Below are positions 9,915 through 18,049 of a stretch of DNA of 46,895 nucleotides, piece after piece. Position 1 is the stretch's first letter, and each line of letters begins with the position of its first letter. Location of the stretch: contig JADGQV010000005.1 of the NCBI GenBank assembly GCA_017881465.1, positions 1 to 46,895 on the forward strand. The letters run 5' to 3'. A program made the translations under genes and the position numbers. The stretch is from Gemmatimonadaceae bacterium. Its GTDB lineage: Bacteria; Gemmatimonadota; Gemmatimonadetes; Gemmatimonadales; Gemmatimonadaceae. Below the pieces are notes generated by a model, which saw only the letters and a program-made list of their open reading frames with translations, made no database searches and was not told the origin of the DNA.

Positions 9915-11115
9915 GCCTCGATCCGGATCCTTCCCAATAGAATTCGCGGTCACACCGCGCTTCGATGTCTTTTATGCGCTGCACTCGCTCACGAGCAGCG
10001 CTCCAACTCCGGTCGATCCCTGGAAGTCGAAAGCTCTCGCCCGCCTGCCGCGGGATTTTGAGCGTGCCGCAAAACGGATCGCTCCACTTCCAATCTTCTG
10101 GCCACTGTTGGCGGACGCGATCCAAAGCGTGCCGGGCGAGGTGGCGTTCGAGGAAGTCCTCTCGAGCATTCACGAAATGCCGGTGGATGAACTACAGAGG
10201 AACATTCTTTCGGGAATCTTCCACGACCGGAACACTGTGGACTCGCTCGTCACGCGCGACAAGAGTCTGAGGCAGATGCTCGCCGATGACAAACTGCCGG
10301 GCGCCGAGCTGCTCGGGCATTTTGGGCTGCGGCCGTATAACGAGAGCTCGCGCTCAGCGAGCGCGATTTCACTGCTGCTCTCAAAGCCGAACTCTTTCCG
10401 CGACGAGCTGGCTCTGGTGCTTCAGAAATTCTGGCAAACCGGTTTCCGGCACGACTGGTCAGCACTCGAGACTGGTCTGCGCGCCGAATCAATTCGCATG
10501 AGGGATCTTCGTGAAGAGCGCTCGCCAGGGGACCTCGGACGCGAGCTGAATCTCCCGGTGGTCTTCGATGACGAGGCCAGGGAGATTCGTCCAAAGACGG
10601 GCTCACCTATCGGCTACGACCGAGTTGATCGCTGCTACGTGATTCCGTCCGCATTCAACGCGCGGCGATGGTGGGCCAAATACGAGACGAAGGCACAGCG
10701 GGTTACGCTTTACCTCCCCGTCACCACAGAGTCCCGGTCTCCCAACATGGTTGTGGAGGAAGATCGGAAGGCTAGCGACCTCCCCGCGACACATCGTAGC
10801 GCAATAAACGCCGAATCAGTTTTTCGAGCCCTGGGCGACACGACGCGGTACGCGATAGCGTCGATACTTGCACGCACGCCCACGACTTCCGCGGACCTCG
10901 CCCGGAGTCTCAAGGTTTCCAAGCCGACGATAACCCATCACGTGCATGCGCTCCGATCAGCCGGGCTGATCGCGGAAACGCCAAGTGGCGGATCTACCAA
11001 GCTCACGCTGAGAAGGGATACGGTCGCGGCATTGTCTGGCGCGGCGGTTGAGCAGTTGTTTTCGTCGACCGGCGACCTGCCGTTGGACACGACTCGGAAG
11101 CGGCGAAAGAGCTAA
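9913..11115 (+). CDS. ArsR-type winged-helix regulator with a large N-terminal (DUF5937-like) domain
   Basis: C-terminal ESVFRALGDTTRYAIASILARTPTTSADLARSLKVSKPTITHHVHALRSAGLI is a classic ArsR wHTH; ATG at 9913 (track opens at TTG 9901). Confidence 0.8.
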   Translation: MPRSGSFPIEFAVTPRFDVFYALHSLTSSAPTPVDPWKSKALARLPRDFERAAKRIAPLPIFWPLLADAIQSVPGEVAFEEVLSSIHEMPVDELQRNILSGIFHDRNTVDSLVTRDKSLRQMLADDKLPGAELLGHFGLRPYNESSRSASAISLLLSKPNSFRDELALVLQKFWQTGFRHDWSALETGLRAESIRMRDLREERSPGDLGRELNLPVVFDDEAREIRPKTGSPIGYDRVDRCYVIPSAFNARRWWAKYETKAQRVTLYLPVTTESRSPNMVVEEDRKASDLPATHRSAINAESVFRALGDTTRYAIASILARTPTTSADLARSLKVSKPTITHHVHALRSAGLIAETPSGGSTKLTLRRDTVAALSGAAVEQLFSSTGDLPLDTTRKRRKS

Positions 11116-11190
11116 GTCCCACCCCCGTGGCCGCCGGCCCCTCGGCCCCTAGGCAACCTCAGCCGGGAAACCAGGCCAAAAGAATCTTTT

Positions 11191-11218
11191 AAACCTTTTC
11201 GCCGTACGGTGAGTCTAA
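11191..11218 (+). promoter_or_regulatory. Candidate ECF/sigmaE-like promoter
   Basis: AAACCTT (11191-11197), 16-nt spacer, TCTAA (11214-11218); same geometry as GGAACTT-N16-TCTRA. Confidence 0.4.
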
Positions 11219-11224
11219 GAAGAT

Positions 11225-11338
11225 AAGAGGCCGGATTGTTGTCTCTCCTGGCGCAGGATGAGAGCTACTGGTCGAGCTTGTAGGACGGGTGGGCCACCAG
11301 TAGCCAGCCCCGTACCCCAAAAGGGTACGGGGTTTTTT
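11225..11338 (+). ncRNA. Candidate small structured RNA of about 115 nt
   Basis: Lies between an ECF-like promoter and a strong terminator; hairpins CTCTC-CTG/CAG-GAGAG (11243-11264) and GCTACTGGT/ACCAGTAGC (11264-11304); no credible ORF. Confidence 0.4.
11308..11338 (+). terminator. Intrinsic terminator
   Basis: CCCCGTACCC-caaaa-GGGTACGGGG followed by TTTTTT; perfect 10-bp stem. Confidence 0.9.
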
Positions 11339-11361
11339 GCAAATGACGATGGAGAGAGTCA

Positions 11362-11520
11362 CTAGCGCGCGGCCGGCGGATCGGGATAGCCGGTGTCCAT
11401 GATCGCGAGCCATCGCCCGCCGTCGCAGCGCCACACTGTGACGTACCGACCGTGACCGCTTTCCTTTTGTTATTTTGCCGCGGTCTGTGACTCGCCGGCT
11501 CGCATGCTGGCTGACGAGTT
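11362..11520 (-). pseudogene. Frameshifted C-terminal remnant of a DUF4440/SnoaL-like (NTF2 fold) protein
   Basis: Minus strand gives GRYVTVWRCDGGRWLAIMDTGYPDPPAAR* in one frame and RVTDRGK in another immediately upstream; the N-terminus is missing. Confidence 0.45.
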
Positions 11521-11640
11521 CCCGATCAAACAGATAGTAGTGCTGCCGCACGGCAGCCACCACTTTCACCGCCTTGACGCCAAGGATAGGTTTGCGGTTC
11601 GCGGCGGACCAGTCGCGCGCCTCATTCTGCTGGAGCGCAC

Positions 11641-12453
11641 ATGGCGGAAGTGTTCGGGCAGGAGCTGCTCGCGGGAAAAAATGCGATTGTCACCGGCGGC
11701 GGGAGCGGCATCAACTTCGCGATCGCTCGTCGCTTCGCTGAGAGCGGCGCGAAGGTCGCGCTGATAGGGCGAACGAAGGAAAAGCTCGATTCCGCTGCCG
11801 ACGAGATACGGAAAGCCGGCGGCACCGCTTCGGGCCACCCGGCCGATGTGCGCGACTATGACGCTCTCGCTGCAGCGATAAAATCGGCGCGCGAGGCGCT
11901 TGGCGAAATCGATCTCGTTGTTTGCGGCGCGGCGGGCAATTTCCCCGCGCCGGTGCTCGGGATGTCGGCGAATGGATTCAAAGCCGTAGTTGACATCGAC
12001 TTGCTGGGGACGTTCAACACCTGCCGAGCGGTGTTCGAACATCTGAGGCGGCCGGGCGCGTCGATCATCAACATTTCGGCCATGCAGGCGTTCACTCCGA
12101 TGCCGATGCAGGCACACGTCTGCGCGGCAAAAGCCGGTGTGGACATGCTCACGAAATGCCTCGCGATCGAATGGGGTCCGGACGGCGTGCGCGTCAACTC
12201 GATCGCTCCGGGTGCGGTCGACGACACCGAAGGAATGAAGCGCCTCGCCCCGACACCGGAAATAAAGAAGCAATTCACGCGCAGCATTCCGCTCCGGCGG
12301 TTCGCCACGAAGGACGAGATCGCGGATCTCGCACTATTCCTGTCCAGCGAAGCGGCCCGGTTCATCACCGGCGCCGTAGTCGTCTGCGACGGCGGACAGT
12401 CGCTGGCCGGACTCGGCGTCAACATGATGGCCGCGATGCAGCCGCGCGCGTGA
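11641..12453 (+). CDS. SDR family oxidoreductase (2,4-dienoyl-CoA reductase-like)
   Basis: VTGGGSGINFAIARRFAESGAKVALIGR; C-terminal DGGQSLAGLG. Confidence 0.88.
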   Translation: MAEVFGQELLAGKNAIVTGGGSGINFAIARRFAESGAKVALIGRTKEKLDSAADEIRKAGGTASGHPADVRDYDALAAAIKSAREALGEIDLVVCGAAGNFPAPVLGMSANGFKAVVDIDLLGTFNTCRAVFEHLRRPGASIINISAMQAFTPMPMQAHVCAAKAGVDMLTKCLAIEWGPDGVRVNSIAPGAVDDTEGMKRLAPTPEIKKQFTRSIPLRRFATKDEIADLALFLSSEAARFITGAVVVCDGGQSLAGLGVNMMAAMQPRA

Positions 12454-13040
12454 GCGAGATCCGCCGTCTCGCGGTCTTCTGCGGATCAAATCCCGGGGCG
12501 CGTCCTGACTACGTCGCCGCGGCGCGCTCACTCGGAAGGCTCCTGTGCGAGCGGGGAATAGGAATCGTCTACGGAGGATCGAGCGTCGGACTTATGGCGG
12601 CTCTTGCCGACGCCATGCTCGACGACCTCGGCGACGTCATCGGAGTGATTCCCCGCATGCTCGTCGAGCGCGAAGTTGCGAACAGAGCACTGACGGATCT
12701 TCGCATTGTAGGATCAATGCACGAACGAAAGGCGATGATGGCCGAACTGGCCGACGGGTTCATCGCGCTGCCGGGTGGAATCGGAACGCTCGAGGAGTTC
12801 TTCGAGATCTGGACGTGGGCCCAGCTCGGCATGCACGACAAGCCGTGCGGACTGCTGAATGTCGCCGGCTATTTCGATCCGCTGCTTCAGTTTCTCGATC
12901 GCGCTGTGGCCGAGAAATTCGTGCGTGACGTGCACCGGAAGATGGTGATCGTGGAAAGCGATCCCGGCGAGCTGCTGTCGCGGTTCGAAGTTTACGACCC
13001 GCCGCGAGTGGTGAAGTGGATCAACGCGGGGACGATCTAG
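12450..13040 (+). CDS. LOG family / TIGR00730-type protein (cytokinin riboside 5'-monophosphate phosphoribohydrolase family)
   Basis: GTG start overlapping the SDR stop; RLAVFCGSNPG, YGGSSVGLMA, ADGFIALPGGIGTLEEFFEIWTWAQLG. Confidence 0.92.
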   Translation: MSEIRRLAVFCGSNPGARPDYVAAARSLGRLLCERGIGIVYGGSSVGLMAALADAMLDDLGDVIGVIPRMLVEREVANRALTDLRIVGSMHERKAMMAELADGFIALPGGIGTLEEFFEIWTWAQLGMHDKPCGLLNVAGYFDPLLQFLDRAVAEKFVRDVHRKMVIVESDPGELLSRFEVYDPPRVVKWINAGTI

Positions 13041-13042
13041 GG

Positions 13043-13933
13043 TCAGCTCCAGGTGAGCTCGTCGATCGAGCGCGGCCAATCCTGCTTGAGCAGGCGTGAC
13101 AGAGCGCGATCCGCGAGCAGCTTGCCGTCGGTCTGGCAGCGCGGACAATAGTTCGTCTCGTTGTCGGCATAGCGGATTCGTTGAACCGGCGTGCCGCATA
13201 CCGGGCACGGTTTGCCAAATTTCCCGTGAACGACCATATCGTCCCGAAACGCGGTCACCTTCGCGGGGAAATCACCCGCTGACTCCCTGCGCAGCCGGTC
13301 GGTCCACTCGATAAGCGTGGTACGGGTCGCGTCGAACAGCCGCGCGATCTCTTCATCGCTGAGACGGCGGGTGTGCTTGACGGGAGACAGCCTGGCTCGA
13401 TGGAGTATCTCATCCGAATAGGCGTTGCCGATCCCGCTGAATAGTCTTGGATCTGTGAGAGATCTCTTGAGGGTGTGATTCTCCTGAACCAGCCGCTCGG
13501 TGAAATGCGCGAGATCGGCATCGAGTACCTCGAGGCCGCCTCGTTCGAACTGCTCGAGCGACTGTTCACCGCGCACAAGCCAGAGCGAGGCGCGCCGTTT
13601 CGAACCGGCTTCCGTGAGTATCAGAGTACCGTTCGGAAAATCGAACGCCGCGAGCCCGATCTTCCCGGGCACCTTCGCCCCGGCGGGCACCCAGCGAAGA
13701 CGGCCGGCGATCATGAGGTGGATGACGAGGAAGAGATCGTCTTCGAGCTCCACGACAATGCGCTTCCCCATTCTCCGCACGCCGACGATCCGTTTCCCGT
13801 TTGCCGCGCTGATGGGTGGATCGACTGAACGGAGCAGGAATGGTTTGGGGATGCGCGTGCGCTCGAGCGGCTGTCCCACTATCCGAGACGCTAGCGCTTC
13901 CAGATAGATGGTTATGTCCGGTAGCTCGGGCAT
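13043..13933 (-). CDS. Fpg/Nei family DNA glycosylase
   Basis: [15 protein letters not shown]-terminus, [18 protein letters not shown]-terminal [11 protein letters not shown]...YCPRCQT zinc finger. Confidence 0.9.
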   Translation of the reverse strand: MPELPDITIYLEALASRIVGQPLERTRIPKPFLLRSVDPPISAANGKRIVGVRRMGKRIVVELEDDLFLVIHLMIAGRLRWVPAGAKVPGKIGLAAFDFPNGTLILTEAGSKRRASLWLVRGEQSLEQFERGGLEVLDADLAHFTERLVQENHTLKRSLTDPRLFSGIGNAYSDEILHRARLSPVKHTRRLSDEEIARLFDATRTTLIEWTDRLRRESAGDFPAKVTAFRDDMVVHGKFGKPCPVCGTPVQRIRYADNETNYCPRCQTDGKLLADRALSRLLKQDWPRSIDELTWS

Positions 13934-14001
13934 TTCTGGTAATGCGGTGTCAGCGTCGCCGGTGGGGCATCCGAACAGTCATCGGTTCAAATGTCCCTGG
14001 C

Positions 14002-15192
14002 TCAGAGGGCGCGCGCAAAGTATTGATATGCGGCCTCGAGATGAGGTCGCCGGAGGTAGTCGCCACCCAATCGCCGGCCACCGTCGAGCGCGAGCACTAC
14101 CAGGCGGGAAGTAATTCGACGTATCTCGGGATCAGCCAAACCCAACCGGCCCGCACGCTCGAGCAACTTTTCACTGGGCGCACCAATCAACTCGGCCGTT
14201 CGGTGGGCACTCTCCTCGTCATACACGAGGCTGGTGACGAACACTACCGGCGCGGCCAGCGCATCGGGATCGATCGTATCGGCCGATCTCAGCTCGAAAA
14301 ACTCCTTGGGTCGCACTTCCGGGAAGAGCGTGGAGAGATGGAACAGCCAATCCTCTCTGTTTATTGCGGGCTCGTGAATCCACTCACGAAATGCCCGATA
14401 GCCCGGCCCGCCCCCGCGCATGGCGATCGCGTCGAGCGCAAAGCACAGATATCGCTCGACGTGCCCGGTTTCGTCGTAAATGATTCCTGTCCGCGAAGGA
14501 TCGAGAGTCCTCCAGAGCTGAGCGCGGTAACTCGCCCATGCTGTCGGCTTGCGCGCGTATTGCCGTGAGTTCGCGAAAAGCGCGACGACGATGGGCGCGA
14601 GGCTGTTGAGGAGCCGCCACCTGAATTTGGGATCCTCTCCACGCTCGAGATTTAACTGGAGCGCCGCAGTCTGTCGCATCATCTGCACGCCCGACGGCCC
14701 GAGGGAATCGAAGTAGCGCGTCATGGCGGTGTAACGTTCGCGCTGAAGCTGGAGCGGCACAGCATCGATGGCGTTGAACGGGTCGACTCCACGCGCGAGC
14801 AGCTCGATTCCAGCATTCGACATCGCATCGCGGAGCATTTTCACGAGACCCTGCGTCGAGTCGATAGCTTCTGATGCGGTCGGCTTGGGAGCAGTGCTGA
14901 TCTCTATCTGTCCGCCCGGCTCGAACGAGATGCGCGCTCCATCTGCCAGTTTCCAGGATGATGGGTCGCCGCCGTTCGAACATTCATGCCAGCCTTCGCG
15001 TCGTCCAAGAAGTGACAGCACTTCGGCCGTCGATGCGCGCTCGTCGTTTGTGGCGAGCGCGCGCGTGTGGGTTGTCTTGTGAACTGGAATCAACTCCAGC
15101 TCGAGCCCGATCACGTGGGGATTCGCAGATCTGATGGGAGCGAACAATCGCTGCCGGACATCCTCCAACAGCTCCGCCTCTGAGAGGCTCAC
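14002..15192 (-). CDS. egtA: Glutamate-cysteine ligase family protein (EgtA-like)
   Basis: GLELELIPVH, FEPGGQIEISTAPKPT, RYTAMTRYFDSLGPSGVQMMRQTAALQLNLE; 9-bp gap after egtD. Confidence 0.8.
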   Translation of the reverse strand: MSLSEAELLEDVRQRLFAPIRSANPHVIGLELELIPVHKTTHTRALATNDERASTAEVLSLLGRREGWHECSNGGDPSSWKLADGARISFEPGGQIEISTAPKPTASEAIDSTQGLVKMLRDAMSNAGIELLARGVDPFNAIDAVPLQLQRERYTAMTRYFDSLGPSGVQMMRQTAALQLNLERGEDPKFRWRLLNSLAPIVVALFANSRQYARKPTAWASYRAQLWRTLDPSRTGIIYDETGHVERYLCFALDAIAMRGGGPGYRAFREWIHEPAINREDWLFHLSTLFPEVRPKEFFELRSADTIDPDALAAPVVFVTSLVYDEESAHRTAELIGAPSEKLLERAGRLGLADPEIRRITSRLVVLALDGGRRLGGDYLRRPHLEAAYQYFARAL

Positions 15193-15201
15193 GAGACTGG
15201 C

Positions 15202-16194
15202 TCAGCCCTCCGCGCGGGCTAGCGCCAGAGCGAAAGAGTCATCGTCGGCCGGCATCCACTTCTCGATCGAGAGACCCGACGCCGAGAGAATGTCGTCGAG
15301 CATAGGGCGGTCGTACTTGTAGCTCAGCTCCGTCCGGATGCTTTCACCCTTCTCGAACGAGATCTCTCCGATCTCCGGGATCGTCACTGTGTGCGCTCTG
15401 CGGGCGATCAAGTGCATCTCCACCCGGTGGTGCTCGCTACTATAAAATGCGTGGTGCTCGTAGTCGCTCACCGGGAAATTCGCGTTGAGCTCGCGGTTGA
15501 GCCGCTCGATAACGTTCAGGTTGAAGGCGGCGGTCACGCCCCGGGAATCGTTGTACGCCTGGTTGATGATCGCCGGATCCTTGATCAGATCGGCGCCCAG
15601 CAAAAAGCGGTCGGTCGGGCCCATCTCGCTCGCGATGTGAGACAGCAGCCGGATTGCCTCTTCGCGCGGAAAATTTCCGATCGTGCTCCCAAGGAAAGCA
15701 ACCAGCGTCGGACTAGCGACCGGCGGAAGCGCGAAGGGCTCGGTGATGTCGGAGACAACCGGCATGATCTGAACGTCCGCGTAATCGGCCCGTAACTGAG
15801 CCGCCGTGGCCTTCAGAAAATCCTTGCTCACATCAATCGGGACGTAGCACTCCGCGCATCCATTCGAGCGCATCTCGTCTAGAATTATGTGCGTCTTGGT
15901 CGCGCTGCCGGCGCCAAGCTCGACGAGGGAGCACGGCCGCACCGCCGCGATGATCTCGGCGATCCGCTGCTCCAGCAGCGATCGCTCCGCGCGCGTCAGA
16001 TAATACTCTGGAAGCTGAGTGATCTCCTCGAACAGCTCGGAGCCGCGCTCGTCGTAGAAGTACTTGGGCGAGAGCTGCTTCGGAGATCGCGCGAGACCAT
16101 GGCGCACGTCCCGCACCATCTGCCGGTGGGGGCGGTGCACGGTGTATGGCGGCGTGCCGCCGACGAGTTCGGAGGAACGATTGCCGTTCTTCAT
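15202..16194 (-). CDS. egtD: L-histidine N-alpha-methyltransferase
   Basis: SPKQLSPKYFYDERGSELFEEITQLPEYYLTRAE and LVELGAGSATKTHIILDEM; ATGA overlap with the egtB stop. Confidence 0.93.
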   Translation of the reverse strand: MKNGNRSSELVGGTPPYTVHRPHRQMVRDVRHGLARSPKQLSPKYFYDERGSELFEEITQLPEYYLTRAERSLLEQRIAEIIAAVRPCSLVELGAGSATKTHIILDEMRSNGCAECYVPIDVSKDFLKATAAQLRADYADVQIMPVVSDITEPFALPPVASPTLVAFLGSTIGNFPREEAIRLLSHIASEMGPTDRFLLGADLIKDPAIINQAYNDSRGVTAAFNLNVIERLNRELNANFPVSDYEHHAFYSSEHHRVEMHLIARRAHTVTIPEIGEISFEKGESIRTELSYKYDRPMLDDILSASGLSIEKWMPADDDSFALALARAEG

Positions 16195-17522
16195 GCGTCC
16201 TGCGCGCAGCGGAATCCGCTGAAGATCTGCCGCCTGATTGGATAGTCCCAGTTCCTGAAAGTGCTGCGAATGGCGCCCGGCCGGGTGGCCCACGAGCCGC
16301 CTCTCAGGACTTTGTATTCGGGACCGAAGAACTCCTCCGAGTATTCCTTGTACGGAAAGCTCTGAAAGCCGGGATAGCCGTTGAAGTCGCTCGATGTCCA
16401 TTCCCACACGTCGCCGATCATTCCATAGCAGCCGAGCGGGGACACATTGCGATCGTAGGTGCCAGGCGGTGCGGTGTCGAAGGCGAGCTGGTCGATGTTT
16501 GCGGATTGAGAATCGGCTGGAGAGTCGCCCCAGGGAAATTTCTGGGCGCGCTTCGTCGATGGATTCCAGGATGCGGCGGCTTCCCACTCGAATTCGCTCG
16601 GGAGCCGCTTGCCAGCCCAGGCCGCGAACGCCTCTGCTTCGTAGTAGCAGACGTGACAGACAGGGCGCGTGGGATCGAGTGGACGCGTGACGTCCATCGT
16701 GCGGGTAATCCATCCATCGCCCGCTCTGCTCCAGTACTTCGGAGCCGCCGCCCCAGTCTCCGCCAGCCACCGCTGGCCCCCATTGGACCAGAACTCTTTT
16801 CGCTCGTACCCGTTGTCCTGGATGAACTCCAGGTACTGTGCGTTAGCGACGGGAAAGCGATCGATCAGGAACGGAGGCAGATCGATCACATGCTCTGGTC
16901 GCTCGTTGTCGTAGGCCGCACTCCAGTCATGTGTCCCGATCGAAACTTGTCCACCGCCGAATGACACCATCTCGGGCCAGGCGCGCGCGCGCGACGCGAA
17001 GGAGACCTGGCGTGGGGCGCGATACGGATCGCCCTTCTTCAGCTGCAACGTCTGAAGAATCGTTTCGTTGTGCTGGTACTCGTGCTGAAGGACCATGTTG
17101 TAGACATAGCCGTCCCGCAGCAGCGGATTCTCATCGTCGAATTCCACCGAGTCGAGGCGATCAATAACGCGACCGCGAATCTCCCGGAGCCGCTTCGTCA
17201 TCTCCGCCAGAGTGGGAAGGGCGAGCGAGGCGCGAGTCGCCCGGGGATGCTCGAACGGGTTGTACATCCCAGGCATCTCGGAGAACTCGATCGGGCCGTC
17301 GAGATTCTGCGTGAGCCAGAGCTCCTCAAAGTGCGCGATGTGTCCCACGTCCCAGATGATGGGACTCATGAGCGGATCGTGCTGCTGATGCAGGTCCTCG
17401 TCCGACACCGCGGATATGAGCAGCAGCGTTCGCGCGCGCGCCTCGGTCAGAAGGTCCGCGATCTCCTGCTTTGAGGGAGGAGCAGAGGACGGTGCGGGTA
17501 TTGTGAGTCGGGATGCAGTCAT
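16191..17522 (-). CDS. egtB: Ergothioneine biosynthesis sulfoxide synthase-type protein (DinB + FGE-sulfatase)
   Basis: HEYQHNETILQTLQLKKG iron-binding motif; WTSSDFNGYPGF...VLRGGSWATRPGAIRSTFRNWDYPIRRQIFSGFRCA. Confidence 0.93.
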   Translation of the reverse strand: MTASRLTIPAPSSAPPSKQEIADLLTEARARTLLLISAVSDEDLHQQHDPLMSPIIWDVGHIAHFEELWLTQNLDGPIEFSEMPGMYNPFEHPRATRASLALPTLAEMTKRLREIRGRVIDRLDSVEFDDENPLLRDGYVYNMVLQHEYQHNETILQTLQLKKGDPYRAPRQVSFASRARAWPEMVSFGGGQVSIGTHDWSAAYDNERPEHVIDLPPFLIDRFPVANAQYLEFIQDNGYERKEFWSNGGQRWLAETGAAAPKYWSRAGDGWITRTMDVTRPLDPTRPVCHVCYYEAEAFAAWAGKRLPSEFEWEAAASWNPSTKRAQKFPWGDSPADSQSANIDQLAFDTAPPGTYDRNVSPLGCYGMIGDVWEWTSSDFNGYPGFQSFPYKEYSEEFFGPEYKVLRGGSWATRPGAIRSTFRNWDYPIRRQIFSGFRCAQDA

Positions 17523-17770
17523 GGAAGGAGAAACGCGATCCGGCAACAAGTGCAATCATACTGCCGTTCCCGAAACTTGCCAGCCGGGGGGGGGCGCCTT
17601 CGTTATAGCGCGCAGTCCCCCGGGTTCCCGATCTTCAATCCCAACAAATACTTACGGAGCTCGCCGATGAAGCGCGTATCGCCGAGAAATACAAGGGGTC
17701 GCTAGTAGTGCAAATACGCGCCGTGCTGAGTACACTCCTGTCGTAGCGCCCTCATCCCGAACGCACACGA

Positions 17771-18001
17771 ATGGCTGAGCAGAGAATCGCACTCGTTACA
17801 GGCGGTAACCGCGGAATTAGGCTGGAGATATGCCGCCAGCTCGCGGGGCTCGGCATCAAGGTAATCCCGGGATCACGCGACGCCGCGAGAGGAGTTGCCG
17901 CCGCGGGAGAGCTGGCTACCGCGGGACTGCCCGCCGAAGCGCGTCAGCTCGGCGTGTCGAGTGCCAAGAGCATCAACGATCGCAAAGCGATAGCGTGGTA
18001 G
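17771..18001 (+). pseudogene. Truncated SDR-family remnant
   Basis: [31 protein letters not shown] resembles an SDR N-terminus (GIG altered to GIR) but stops at 76 aa. Confidence 0.6.
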
Positions 18002-18049
18002 AATTGCACTCGTCCTTATTCGCGAATAGGTTTTCGGTCGACGCGTAAC

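Noticed and set aside
13960-14010. tRNA T-loop-like GGTTCAAAT
   Set aside because: No pairing T-stem, acceptor stem or anticodon arm could be built around it.
17583-17595. Run of about nine G
   Set aside because: Isolated homopolymer in an intergenic region; no phase-variation context seen.
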